Below, one piece after another: positions 1 to 7,738 of a stretch of 64,000 nt of DNA. Source of the stretch: Mesorhizobium loti CJ3sym (GTDB lineage: Bacteria; Pseudomonadota; Alphaproteobacteria; Rhizobiales; Rhizobiaceae); NCBI RefSeq assembly GCF_000472785.1, contig NZ_AXAL01000030.1, forward strand, positions 26,299 to 90,298, read 5' to 3'. The number at the start of each line of letters is the position of its first letter. Within the stretch, counting starts at the first letter, position 1. Below the pieces are notes generated by a model that was not told the DNA's origin, made no database searches, and saw only the letters and a program-made list of their open reading frames with translations. Position numbers and translations under genes: made by a program.

Positions 1-444
1 AGCAAAAGCCTGCGCTGCAGCCTTCGTCTGATATTGCCGACACTGAAACCCTTTGGCCGGCGTCGGAAGCCAGGCACGACAATAGCGCCTATTCGGTTGC
101 CAGACTGTACCCATCCGGCCAGCAGCGGAGCCGTATATCTATCGATGTTCAGCAAGAAAACGGCCGTAACCGGTCCGTTCTGGCTGACATCACCGTCTGC
201 GTGGACACTGATACCGGTCGACGCAGGGGGAGGCTGCTCCATCCTATCGAGCCCTTCGCCATCGTTGCGCTACGCACAGGAATAGCAGTGCAGCGGTTGC
301 CTCCAGCTGGCAACCGGAAAAGCTTTTCCGTGTCTTCGTGGGCATTCGCCACCGGATACTCCGGCCCGTGGACCCTCTCCTGGCGACTTGACAAGATTAG
401 ACGACGCAAGGAATCTCAGTCATCGAGGAAAGCGGGAGTATGCC
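1..444. other. Region without a supportable gene
   Basis: Several overlapping open frames run through this stretch on both strands. One plus-strand frame is open from base 3 to 635, but none has a recognisable domain and the compositions look random. In GC-rich DNA long chance frames are expected. The only promoter-like sign is a TTGACA hexamer at 388-393, 52 bases before the small ORF at 445, without a good -10 partner. I see nothing else here. Confidence 0.4.
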
Positions 445-540
445 ATGAAGAGAACCTGCGAAAAGCCTGTGCTGGTCAAGAGAGAGCGGCTATCGGCTGT
501 CGTTGCCTTGGGGTCACCTCCGTCCAAGTCGCCGCCTTGA
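445..540 (+). CDS. RiPP-leader-like small peptide, copy 1 (31 aa)
   Basis: A 31-codon ORF whose first 18 residues (MKRTCEKPVLVKRERLSA) closely match those of a second micro-ORF at 21644-21739 (MKRTYEKPRLIKREKLSA). A GGAG ribosome site lies about seven bases before the ATG, and a strong intrinsic terminator follows at 567-600, so this looks like a complete short transcription unit. The pattern Y/C-x-x-P-x-L resembles the start of lasso-type RiPP leaders, and from memory similar Rhizobiales ORFs are annotated as putative RiPP precursors. Here the Tyr is Cys and the C-terminal part (ALGSPPSKSPP) has no Cys, so this copy may have a diverged or decaying core. No maturation enzyme is visible nearby. 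The peptide family is fairly well supported by the two copies; the RiPP function is inference. Confidence 0.55.
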   Translation: MKRTCEKPVLVKRERLSAVVALGSPPSKSPP

Positions 541-566
541 TGCGATATCGGCCTGGTGTGATACCG

Positions 567-600
567 AAAGCCCGCTGGTTCCGTCCGGCGGGCTTTTGTT
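567..600 (+). terminator. Rho-independent terminator after RiPP-like ORF
   Basis: A nine-base stem (567-575 pairing with 588-596, core AGCCCGC/GCGGGCT) is followed by a T-rich run (TTTTGTTT). It sits 26 bases after the stop of the small ORF at 445-540 and is one of the most convincing intrinsic terminators in the window. Confidence 0.75.
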
Positions 601-731
601 TGCGGAGCCGAACATCGGTGCCGTGGCGGGAGTGACGGTCGCGATGTGAAATTCCCGCCATTCCTTTGCCACAGTGGGGAACGAAACCGGCATTGGCAGA
701 TTTAGCCCCTGATTCCTAAACGGAGGACAGG

Positions 732-929
732 ATGGACAGCCTGACGATACAGGACGCTTTCGAGCCCTATTATGCCGGCCGCAATCGCGTTGCCGCATCC
801 AGGGACAAGCGGCTGACTGCCAGGACCGACGCCAACCTGACTAGGCGGGCCACAAGCGCCCTGTCGACCGCCTTGCCGACGAACGCCAAGCTTTCCGACA
901 ACGAACCCGACAGCACGACGGAGCACTGA
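732..929 (+). CDS. Small hypothetical protein (65 aa)
   Basis: Unrecognised 65-residue ORF beginning MDSLTIQDAFEPYYAG and rich in Arg, Thr, Ala and Asp, with no hydrophobic segment. The main support is a good ribosome site: GGAGG at 722-726, five bases before the ATG. A second small ORF begins seven bases after its stop. It could be a genuine small soluble protein or a chance frame. Confidence 0.4.
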   Translation: MDSLTIQDAFEPYYAGRNRVAASRDKRLTARTDANLTRRATSALSTALPTNAKLSDNEPDSTTEH

Positions 930-936
930 CCGGACG

Positions 937-1125
937 ATGCCCAATCGCTTCGATATCTTCATCACCCGTCTTGAAACAAAAACCGCCAGGGAAGGCGTGC
1001 CGCCACATGCGATGAACGACCAGCACAGCGTTCGCCGCGAAAAGGCCGATGCCAAACCGGCTCGAAACGGAACGGCACATGCCGAGAAGGATCGCGGCAA
1101 GCGCCGTTTCAAGCACGACGCCTGA
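937..1125 (+). CDS. Possible small basic protein (62 aa)
   Basis: Unrecognised 62-residue ORF beginning MPNRFDIFITRLETK and ending in a very basic tail (DRGKRRFKHDA). It starts seven bases after the preceding small ORF, suggesting a bicistronic unit, but its ribosome site is weak. No domain was recognised, so it is reported with low confidence. Confidence 0.25.
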   Translation: MPNRFDIFITRLETKTAREGVPPHAMNDQHSVRREKADAKPARNGTAHAEKDRGKRRFKHDA

Positions 1126-1183
1126 CCCTTCGACGGACTGAGACCGTTCTGCCTTCGTCATCGTGGCGGAGCAGGAACGAAGG

Positions 1184-1507
1184 TTACCCCAGATACCGTG
1201 AAACGCGCGCCTTCAGAAGGCTAATCAATTCCAGGTCCATGAAGTCGTACTCGTCCGGTATGTCGAGACAAATGACGCGCGCCTTTTCCAAGCTCGCCTT
1301 GAATTTCTTCTGCAGCTTGGTGCGATGCGCCTTTTCCATGACGAAGATGATGTCGGCCCACGCCACCAGCTGATGGGTCAGCGGCGTATCCGCATCATGA
1401 TTTGTCCCCGCCGACGCGACTTCGATATCCTGGCGCTTGGAGAACACCTGCTCGGCGGTCGGGCTGCGCAAGCGGTTCTGGCTGCAGACGAAGAGGATTT
1501 TCTTCAT
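1184..1507 (-). CDS. Low-molecular-weight protein tyrosine phosphatase-like protein
   Basis: A 107-residue protein carrying the phosphatase P-loop CSQNRLRS near the N-terminus (Cys8, Arg14; the C-x5-R-S signature). A DIPDEYDF segment further on supplies the acidic residue expected of the general-acid loop. It matches the short predicted tyrosine phosphatases rather than the roughly 150-residue classical LMW-PTPs. It is the last gene of a leftward run (rph, VOC protein, rdgB, hemW, this gene) and starts four bases after the hemW stop, so it is probably translated from the same message. Its substrate cannot be read from the sequence. Confidence 0.8.
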   Translation of the reverse strand: MKKILFVCSQNRLRSPTAEQVFSKRQDIEVASAGTNHDADTPLTHQLVAWADIIFVMEKAHRTKLQKKFKASLEKARVICLDIPDEYDFMDLELISLLKARVSRYLG

Positions 1508-1511
1508 GAGG

Positions 1512-2690
1512 TTAGCGCGCCAAATCCGCGACCACGGCGTCGAGCACGATCATGCCGGCCGGCGTGGCGCGCAGCCTTGCGTTGCCGATCGGCGCCACCA
1601 GCCCCTCGCCCTGCAGCATCGACAGCCGCGCGCTCGACAGGCCGCGGCCGGAAAACGCCTCGTAGCGCTGGAGGTCAATGCCCTCGGCGAGTCTGAGCCC
1701 CATCAGCAGGAATTCGTCGGCCTCTTCCGAGCGCGTCAGGATCTCGCCGCCGGTGATGCCATGGCCCTTGGCCTCGACGAGGTTGGCCCAGGTTTCCGGC
1801 ATCCGCTCGGCGATCGTCACCGTGCGGCGGCCATTCTCTACGAAGCGGCCATGCGCGCCGGGGCCGACGCCGACATATTCGCCATAGCGCCAATAGGTCA
1901 GATTGTGGCGACTTTCAGCACCCGGCCGGGCATGGTTGGAAATCTCATAAGCCGGCAAACCATGTGCCGTTGTGATCTGCTGCGTCAGTGCATAGAGGTC
2001 GGCGGCGTGGTCGTTGTCAGGGATGATGAACTTTTTTGCCGAGTGCAGCGCGTGGAACGGCGTGCCTTCCTCGATGGTCAGTTGGTAGAGCGACAGATGA
2101 TCGGCAGCGTGCCCGATCGCCTGTTCGAGCTCGGAAGCCCAGGCTTCCGGCGTCTGGCCAGGTCGGGCGTAGATCAGGTCGAAGGACAGCCGCGGAAAGA
2201 TCTCGCGTGCCAGCCCGATCGCGTGCAGCGCTTCCTCGACATTGTGCAGGCGGCCAAGGAAGCGCAAATCCTTGTCATTCAACGCCTGCACGCCAAGCGA
2301 GACGCGGTTGACGCCTGCTGCTCTATAACCACGAAACCGTTCGGCCTCGACCGAGGACGGGTTGGCCTCCAGCGTCACCTCGATGCCGTCAGGCACCGTC
2401 CAGTTCTTGGCCACCGCGTCCAGGACCCTGGCCACGGTTTCCGGCTTCATCAGCGATGGCGTGCCGCCGCCGAGGAAAACGCTGGTCACCTCGCGCGGGC
2501 CGGTGCGCTGGCGCATCGTCGCCAGTTCGGCCTCGAAGGCGGCGGCAAAGCGCTCCTGGTCGACCGGCTGGTGGCGGACATGGCTGTTGAAGTCGCAATA
2601 CGGGCATTTGGCCGCGCAGAACGGCCAATGGATATAGACGCCGAAGCCGGGGCTGCGATCCAGCGGCATGGTGATGCCGGATCCAGTCAT
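1512..2690 (-). CDS. hemW: Radical SAM heme chaperone HemW
   Basis: A 392-residue radical-SAM protein with the iron-sulfur cluster motif C-x3-C-x2-C at residues 25, 29 and 32 (FCAAKCPYC), followed by GGGTPS, which belongs to the SAM-binding region. The family was long annotated as oxygen-independent coproporphyrinogen III oxidase, but HemW members act as heme chaperones that bind and transfer heme. Length is typical. The ATG overlaps the rdgB stop as ATGA, so the two genes are translationally coupled. rdgB-hemW adjacency is common in alphaproteobacteria. A later Met at residue 8 is an alternative start. Confidence 0.92.
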   Translation of the reverse strand: MTGSGITMPLDRSPGFGVYIHWPFCAAKCPYCDFNSHVRHQPVDQERFAAAFEAELATMRQRTGPREVTSVFLGGGTPSLMKPETVARVLDAVAKNWTVPDGIEVTLEANPSSVEAERFRGYRAAGVNRVSLGVQALNDKDLRFLGRLHNVEEALHAIGLAREIFPRLSFDLIYARPGQTPEAWASELEQAIGHAADHLSLYQLTIEEGTPFHALHSAKKFIIPDNDHAADLYALTQQITTAHGLPAYEISNHARPGAESRHNLTYWRYGEYVGVGPGAHGRFVENGRRTVTIAERMPETWANLVEAKGHGITGGEILTRSEEADEFLLMGLRLAEGIDLQRYEAFSGRGLSSARLSMLQGEGLVAPIGNARLRATPAGMIVLDAVVADLAR

Positions 2691-3349
2691 GCCTCGCCCA
2701 ATCTCGGCAAATTCAACCGCGCTTGGGCGAATTTCTGGAAGGCGCGGGCGCGGTGCGACAGGGCGGTCGCCTGGCCGGGCTTCCAGCCGTGTTTCTCCTC
2801 GGCACTCATCTCGCCGAATGTTTTCTCGAAGCCATCGGGCAAAAACACCGGATCGTAGCCGAAACCGAGCTCGCCGCGCGGCGGCCAGACCAGCGTACCT
2901 TCGGCCTCGCCGCGATAATATTCTGCCTCGCCGTCGGGGAAAGCGAGGCAGATGACGGCGACAAAGCGGCCCCTGCGCTGTTCGGCCGAGGCGGCGCCGA
3001 CTTCCTGCAGCGCCACTTCGGTGCGCTGCATGGCCATGGCGAAATCTCTGCTGCCGTCCGGGGTTTCGGCCCAGTTGGCGGCGTAGACGCCGGGCGCCCC
3101 GTCGAGAGCGTCGACGCAGAGGCCCGAATCATCCGACAGCGCCGGCAGGCCGGTTGCCTTCGCGGCGGCCAGCGCCTTGATGTAGGCATTCTCCTCGAAG
3201 GTGGTGCCGGTTTCGTCCGGCTCGGGCAGGCCATAGTCCTTGGCCGACTTCGCCTCGAAGCCGAACGGCCCCATCAAATCGGCGAATTCGCGCAGCTTGC
3301 CGGCATTGTGGCTGGCGACGACGATCTTCTTGCCATCTAGAGAATGCAT
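2687..3349 (-). CDS. rdgB: XTP/dITP pyrophosphatase RdgB (HAM1 family)
   Basis: A 220-residue house-cleaning nucleotide pyrophosphatase that hydrolyses non-canonical purine triphosphates such as ITP and XTP. Family signatures are SHNAGKLREF near the N-terminus, TFEENAYIKA, the catalytic SDDSGLCVDAL, and GFGYDPVF with SHRARAF at the C-terminus. I chose the ATG at 3349 because the protein then begins directly with the conserved DGKKIVVASHNAGK strand; a longer frame upstream overlaps the VOC gene. This ATG shares bases with the VOC stop codon and the rdgB stop overlaps the hemW start, so three genes are coupled in a row. Confidence 0.95.
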   Translation of the reverse strand: MHSLDGKKIVVASHNAGKLREFADLMGPFGFEAKSAKDYGLPEPDETGTTFEENAYIKALAAAKATGLPALSDDSGLCVDALDGAPGVYAANWAETPDGSRDFAMAMQRTEVALQEVGAASAEQRRGRFVAVICLAFPDGEAEYYRGEAEGTLVWPPRGELGFGYDPVFLPDGFEKTFGEMSAEEKHGWKPGQATALSHRARAFQKFAQARLNLPRLGEA

Positions 3350-3759
3350 CAAAGGCCCCAGATCCTTGGCTCGGCGAATTCGATCGAATTGCCCGAGGGG
3401 TCGCGTATATAGATCGAACAGCCGCCCTGCGGCCATTCGAATTCGCTTTCGATGGCGATTCTTTTCGCCTCCAGATGCGCTTTCCAGCCGGCGAGCTCTT
3501 CAGCGGTTGCCGCAAAGCAGAGATGGCCTTCACCGACCGTGCCATGCGGCGGCACCGGCAGCCGGGCGTCCGGCGCAGGAGGTATTTTGGTCGCCTCGGC
3601 GTTGAAGATGAGCAGAACGCCGGGGCCACAGCGAAAGAAGAGATGGCGTCCATCGACCTTGCCGAGGAGGGTAAGGCCGAGGATGTCGACATAAAATTCT
3701 TCCGCCGCCGTCAGATCGGTGACGTACAGGGCCGATTCCAGGATGGCGGAGGGTTTCAC
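3349..3759 (-). CDS. VOC (glyoxalase/bleomycin-resistance fold) family protein
   Basis: A 136-residue single vicinal-oxygen-chelate protein. It shows the paired beta-alpha-beta-beta-beta layout, with ALYVTDLTAAEEFY at the start and the typical C-terminal strand YIRDPSGNSIEF, including the metal-ligand Glu. Members are glyoxalases, dioxygenases or antibiotic-binding proteins, and the substrate is not evident. It uses a GTG start at 3759, 15 bases after the rph stop. The ribosome site is weak, so translation may depend on the upstream gene. It sits inside the rph-rdgB-hemW operon, suggesting a housekeeping or damage-control role. Confidence 0.8.
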   Translation of the reverse strand: MKPSAILESALYVTDLTAAEEFYVDILGLTLLGKVDGRHLFFRCGPGVLLIFNAEATKIPPAPDARLPVPPHGTVGEGHLCFAATAEELAGWKAHLEAKRIAIESEFEWPQGGCSIYIRDPSGNSIEFAEPRIWGL

Positions 3760-3774
3760 CAGAAAACCAATGGC

Positions 3775-4491
3775 CTAAGCCACCGCCATCTGCTGCAAAC
3801 TCACCAGCCTCTGGATGCCTTTCTTGGCAAGGCCCATCAGTTCCCCGAACTGCCCTTCCGAAAAAGGCTCGCCCTCGGCGGTGCCCTGGATCTCGACGAT
3901 GCCGCCCTTGCCGGTCATGACGAAATTGGCGTCGGTGCCGGCCGAGGAATCCTCGAGATAGTCGAGGTCGATGACCGGCTGGCCGTCATGAATGCCGCAG
4001 GAAATCGCCGCGACATGGTCTTTCAACACCTTGGCGACACTGGCCATCTGGCGGGCTTCCATCCAGCGCAGGCAATCATACAGCGCCACCCAGCCGCCGG
4101 TGATCGACGCGGTGCGGGTGCCGCCATCGGCCTGGATGACGTCGCAGTCGACGGTGATCTGCTGTTCGCCCAGCGCCTGCAGATCGACCACGGCGCGCAG
4201 CGAGCGACCGATGAGGCGCTGGATCTCCAGCGTGCGGCCGCCCTGCTTGCCGGCGGAGGCCTCGCGGCGCATGCGCTCGCCGGTCGAGCGCGGCAGCATG
4301 CCATATTCGGCCGTCACCCAGCCCTTGCCGGAATTGCGCATCCAGCCCGGCACCTTCTCCTCGAGGCTGGCGGTGCACAGGACATGCGTGTCGCCGAACT
4401 TCACCAGGCACGAACCTTCGGCATGTTTGGAGACGCTGCGCTCGAAGGAGATGGCGCGCATTTCGTCGAATTGGCGTTTGGAGGGGCGCAT
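3775..4491 (-). CDS. rph: Ribonuclease PH
   Basis: A 238-residue phosphorolytic 3'-5' exoribonuclease that trims tRNA precursors. Recognisable features are the start MRPSKRQFDEMR, the conserved GERMRREASAGKQGGRTLEIQ stretch bearing the basic RNA/phosphate-binding residues, QADGGTRTASITG, and the C-terminal EGEPFSEGQF. Length is normal for the family. It is the first gene of the leftward rph-VOC-rdgB-hemW-phosphatase run and is divergent from hrcA, a neighbour arrangement common in Rhizobiales. Confidence 0.96.
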   Translation of the reverse strand: MRPSKRQFDEMRAISFERSVSKHAEGSCLVKFGDTHVLCTASLEEKVPGWMRNSGKGWVTAEYGMLPRSTGERMRREASAGKQGGRTLEIQRLIGRSLRAVVDLQALGEQQITVDCDVIQADGGTRTASITGGWVALYDCLRWMEARQMASVAKVLKDHVAAISCGIHDGQPVIDLDYLEDSSAGTDANFVMTGKGGIVEIQGTAEGEPFSEGQFGELMGLAKKGIQRLVSLQQMAVA

Positions 4492-4574
4492 TCAGGCTCT
4501 TTCCCGTAATTTTTTTGAATCGTGGCCGGCTTGTAGCCCCACCAAGCCCATGGCGCAAAGGAAAATGGCCGGGC

Positions 4575-4616
4575 GATCCGACACAGACACCGGGTGATCT
4601 GACACAGACACCGGGT
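4575..4616. repeat. Tandem 21-bp direct repeat between rph and hrcA
   Basis: Two adjacent 21-base units (4575-4595 and 4596-4616) differ at one base and have the form GATCYGACACAGACACCGGGT. They lie in the divergent rph-hrcA intergenic region, 51 bases before the hrcA start. They could be paired protein-binding sites or a local duplication. They are not a CIRCE element. Confidence 0.6.
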
Positions 4617-4667
4617 TGCGCCGGCCGGGCTGAAGTCTATATCCTTGGGGCGGAGGTTTTTGGCCGT

Positions 4668-5750
4668 ATGACCAAGGCAGTCGATCCCAGTTCGCAGTCG
4701 CCAGCTCTGCAATCGCTCGACATGCGTTCCCGCGACATCTTCCGGCGCATCGTCGATTCCTATCTCAGGGATGGCGAACCCGTGGGCTCACGCAGTCTGT
4801 CGCGCATCCTGCCGTCCTCGCTGTCGCCGGCCACCATCCGCAACGTGATGAGCGACCTAGAGCATCTCGGCCTGATCTACGCGCCGCACATCTCGGCCGG
4901 CCGGCTGCCGACGCAGGCCGGGTTGCGCTTCTTCGTCGACGCCTTCATGGAACTTGGCGACCTCTCCGACGAGGAACGCCGCACCATCGAGGCGCAGGTG
5001 CGGGCCTCCGGCTCGGGTGCGACGCTGGAGCATATGCTGACCGAGGCCAGCCAGATGCTGTCTGGCATGTCGCGCGGCGCCGGCCTCGTGCTGGCCGCCA
5101 AGAACGAGGTGGCGCTGAAGCATATCGAATTCATCCAGCTGGAACCGACCAAGGCACTGGCCGTGCTGGTGTCGCAGAATGGCGACGTCGAGAACCGCGT
5201 CGTCGAACTGCCGGCCGGCATCACCGTCTCGCAGCTGCATGAGGCTTCGAACTTCCTCAACGCCCATATCAGGGGCCGCACGCTGGCCGAGGCGCGCATC
5301 GAGATCGCCCGCATCAAGGAGGAGACCAGGGCTGCCCTCGACACGCTGTCGCAGGACCTGGTCGAAAAGGGGCTGGCGGTGTGGGCGGGCGCCGACAGCG
5401 GCCTGCCGGCACGGCTCATCGTGCGCGGGCGCGCCAATCTGCTGGAAAACGTCACCGCCCAGGCCGATATCGAACTGCTGCGGCATTTGTTCGAGGACAT
5501 GGAGACGCAGGACGGGCTGATCCAGCTGCTTGATCTGGCCGAAGAGGGATCAGGCGTGCGCATCTTCATCGGCTCGGAAAACAAGCTGTTTTCGCTGTCG
5601 GGCTCGTCGCTGGTGGTCGCGCCCTATCGCGACAAGGATGCCCGTGTCGTCGGCGCGCTCGGCGTCATCGGTCCCACCCGGCTGAATTACGCGCGCATCG
5701 TGCCGATGGTCGATTACACGGCGCAACTGATTTCCCGCATGCTTCGTTGA
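4668..5750 (+). CDS. hrcA: Heat-inducible transcription repressor HrcA
   Basis: A 360-residue repressor of class I heat-shock genes that binds CIRCE operators. The N-terminal winged helix is clear (RDIFRRIVDSYLRDGEPVGS, then LSPATIRNVMSDLE and the GLIYAPHISAGRLPTQAG segment), followed by the HrcA effector domain ending in NYARIVPMVDYTAQLIS. The start at 4668 is preceded by GGAGG at 4652-4656; a longer in-frame extension upstream has no family resemblance and contains the tandem repeat. I see no grpE directly downstream; a 65-residue gene follows instead. No CIRCE sequence was seen here. Confidence 0.94.
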   Translation: MTKAVDPSSQSPALQSLDMRSRDIFRRIVDSYLRDGEPVGSRSLSRILPSSLSPATIRNVMSDLEHLGLIYAPHISAGRLPTQAGLRFFVDAFMELGDLSDEERRTIEAQVRASGSGATLEHMLTEASQMLSGMSRGAGLVLAAKNEVALKHIEFIQLEPTKALAVLVSQNGDVENRVVELPAGITVSQLHEASNFLNAHIRGRTLAEARIEIARIKEETRAALDTLSQDLVEKGLAVWAGADSGLPARLIVRGRANLLENVTAQADIELLRHLFEDMETQDGLIQLLDLAEEGSGVRIFIGSENKLFSLSGSSLVVAPYRDKDARVVGALGVIGPTRLNYARIVPMVDYTAQLISRMLR

Positions 5751-5774
5751 GTTGATCTAACCGAGGAGACGACG

Positions 5775-5972
5775 ATGGCATTGGAAGAACTCAAGGCCCG
5801 GATCAGCCTGCTGCTGGAGGAAATGGTCAACCAGCCCGAAGACGTGCGCGAGGTGCAGGAGCAACTGCGCGAGAAACTGCGCGAAATGCGCGCCATGGGC
5901 CTGCCGTTGCCGGCCGATCTCGTCGAACTGGAAAGCCGCCTCGACAGCGATCTCGACGCCACGGAGGCCTGA
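5775..5972 (+). CDS. Small helical hypothetical protein (65 aa)
   Basis: A 65-residue acidic, Leu/Glu-rich protein (MALEELKARISLLLEEMVNQ and on) predicted by eye to be almost entirely helical, possibly a short coiled coil. It has no signal peptide or Cys. A GAGGAG ribosome site precedes the ATG and it starts 24 bases after hrcA, so cotranscription is likely. I do not recognise the family. Confidence 0.7.
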   Translation: MALEELKARISLLLEEMVNQPEDVREVQEQLREKLREMRAMGLPLPADLVELESRLDSDLDATEA

Positions 5973-6005
5973 GCGGCAACTACTAGTTAGACGTGTAGCG
6001 CGGAA

Positions 6006-6027
6006 CAACCGGCGATGCCGGTCGTTG
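6006..6027. terminator. Weak hairpin between the small helical gene and the dehydrogenase
   Basis: ACCGGC (6008-6013) pairs with GCCGGT (6017-6022) around a GAT loop, extended by CAA/TTG with a bulge. There is no T run, so it may be a terminator or a processing hairpin. Confidence 0.35.
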
Positions 6028-6075
6028 CTCTGGCCACAGCCATATTTCGTTGCTGGACACGCTTGGAGGAATTCC

Positions 6076-7443
6076 ATGATCCGAATTGCCTCGGTAACGG
6101 TCATCCCCATCAGCATCTTGATCGCCAGCTGTGCCTTCGCGGCCGACCAGCCGGTGCTGAAGGGTCTGGCCGCCTTCGGCGACTGGCGCGCCGACAAGCC
6201 CGGCGTGCGCCGGCTGATCAAGCCGGAAGACCTGCCGAAGCCCTATGTCACCAAATCCGCTTCGAACAGCGCCGGTCTTGCCGACATGCCGGCGGACGCC
6301 AAGCCGCAATTGCCGCCTGGCTTCTCGGCCGAGTTGATCGCGTCGGGCATCGACAATCCGCGCGTCGTGCGCGTGGCACCCAATGGCGACCTGTTCGTCG
6401 CCGACAGCGAAGCCAACCAGATCCGCGTCTATCGCCTGGCAAACGGCAGCGCGAAACCCGTTGAGAACGGCATCTTTGCCGGCAATCTCAACCAGCCCTA
6501 TGGCATTGCCTTCTATCCCCAGGGCGACGACCCGCAATGGGTCTATGTCGCCAACAGCGACAGCATCGTGCGCTTTGCCTACCGCAAGGGCGACCTGAAG
6601 GCATCAGGCGAGCCGCAAACGATCGTCGACAACATTCCCTCGAACCATCATTGGACGCGCGACATCGTCTTCTCGCCGGATGGCAAGACGCTCTATCTGT
6701 CGGTCGGCTCGGGCTCGAACGTCGCCGAGGATATGGGCAAGGCGCCGGATGGCGGCCTCGACGCGTGGGTCAAGTCGAAGCCGCTGGGTGCGACATGGGG
6801 CTCCGAGGACGGCCGCGCCGATGTGCTGGCCTTCGATCCGGACGGCAAGAATGGCCGCATCGTCGCCACCGGCCTGCGCAATTGTTCGGGCATGACCGTC
6901 CAGCCGGCGACCGGCGCGCTGTGGTGCGTCGTCAACGAGCGCGACGCGCTCGGCGACAATGTGCCGTCCGAATACGCCACGTCGGTCAGGCAAGGCGCTT
7001 TCTACGGTTGGCCCTGGTATTATATCGGCGACAATGAGGATCCGCGCCACAAGGGCGAGCGCCCGGATCTCGCCGGCAAGGCAACCATTCCCGACGTGCT
7101 GATGCAGGCGCATTCGGCGCCGCTCAACATCGCCTTCTACGACGGCAAGGATTTTCCGGCCAACACGGGTTTTCCCAAGGAATACAAGGGCGATGCCTTT
7201 GTCGCCCTGCACGGTTCGTGGAACCGCGGCAACAGGACCGGCTACAAGGTGGTACGTTTGCTGTTCAAGGAAGGCAAGCCGACTGGTGAATACGAGGACT
7301 TCATGACCGGCTTCGTCGTCTCCAATGGCGAGGTGTGGGGCCGACCGGTGGGCGTGGCGGTGGCCAATGATGGCGCGCTGATCCTGACCGAGGACGGCAA
7401 CGGCACCATCTGGCGGGTGACTTATAATGGCGGGCGGTCCTGA
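6076..7443 (+). CDS. Exported PQQ-dependent sugar (sorbosone) dehydrogenase-like protein
   Basis: A 455-residue exported beta-propeller protein of the soluble glucose/sorbosone dehydrogenase class, which uses PQQ to oxidise sugars in the periplasm. Propeller-type strands include NPRVVRVAPNGDLFVADS, GIAFYPQGDDPQWVYVAN, DIVFSPDGKTLYLSVGSGSN and GRPVGVAVANDGALILTED. The N-terminus has a hydrophobic signal with two possible processing sites: after AFA (signal peptidase I) or a lipobox-like IASC. The start at 6076 has a GGAGGA site five bases upstream; a longer frame begins at 6025. Whether PQQ is bound cannot be told here. Confidence 0.8.
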   Translation: MIRIASVTVIPISILIASCAFAADQPVLKGLAAFGDWRADKPGVRRLIKPEDLPKPYVTKSASNSAGLADMPADAKPQLPPGFSAELIASGIDNPRVVRVAPNGDLFVADSEANQIRVYRLANGSAKPVENGIFAGNLNQPYGIAFYPQGDDPQWVYVANSDSIVRFAYRKGDLKASGEPQTIVDNIPSNHHWTRDIVFSPDGKTLYLSVGSGSNVAEDMGKAPDGGLDAWVKSKPLGATWGSEDGRADVLAFDPDGKNGRIVATGLRNCSGMTVQPATGALWCVVNERDALGDNVPSEYATSVRQGAFYGWPWYYIGDNEDPRHKGERPDLAGKATIPDVLMQAHSAPLNIAFYDGKDFPANTGFPKEYKGDAFVALHGSWNRGNRTGYKVVRLLFKEGKPTGEYEDFMTGFVVSNGEVWGRPVGVAVANDGALILTEDGNGTIWRVTYNGGRS

Positions 7444-7479
7444 GTCGTTCCTAAGGAGTCTTGTCTCGGACGGCGCAGA

Positions 7480-7630
7480 CCCCCTCACCCGGATTGCCGA
7501 AACCGAATTGCAGGGCAATTCGGGGCAATCCGACCTCTCCCCGGTGGGGAGAGGAGCCGTTCAGCGCTGACGCCTTCTCTCTTCTCCCCCACGGGGAGAA
7601 GGTGGCCGCGAAGCGGCCGGATGAGGGGGC
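7480..7630. repeat. Palindromic intergenic mosaic repeat, copy 1
   Basis: The element begins CCCCCTCACCCGG and ends CCGGATGAGGGGG in inverted orientation. It encloses two internal hairpin arms built on CTCTCCCC/GGGGAGAG and TTCTCCCC/GGGGAGAA. It belongs to a set of at least six such elements in this window and resembles the rhizobial intergenic mosaic (RIME-like) repeats. The whole 295-base gap (7444-7738) is taken up by it and a following GC-rich arm, with no gene seen. Confidence 0.75.
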
Positions 7631-7738
7631 CTCGTAAGGCGAGGCCCCCAATGTCTGGTGCAATAAGATTCCGGCCTTAGGAAATTCAACCGTGGCTCGA
7701 CCCATGCGATAAAGCGGTCCCATCCGAGACCCCTATCC

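Noticed and set aside
3..635. A plus-strand frame open for over 600 bases at the left edge
   Set aside because: It has no domain, no start signal and overlaps the supported micro-ORF and terminator in another frame.
1437..2858. A 473-codon plus-strand open frame
   Set aside because: It runs antisense to hemW and rdgB, has no domain-like sequence, and is a mirror of their codon bias.
4492..4667. CIRCE operator upstream of hrcA
   Set aside because: No TTAGCACTC-N9-GAGTGCTAA-like inverted repeat was found; only the 21-bp tandem repeat is present.
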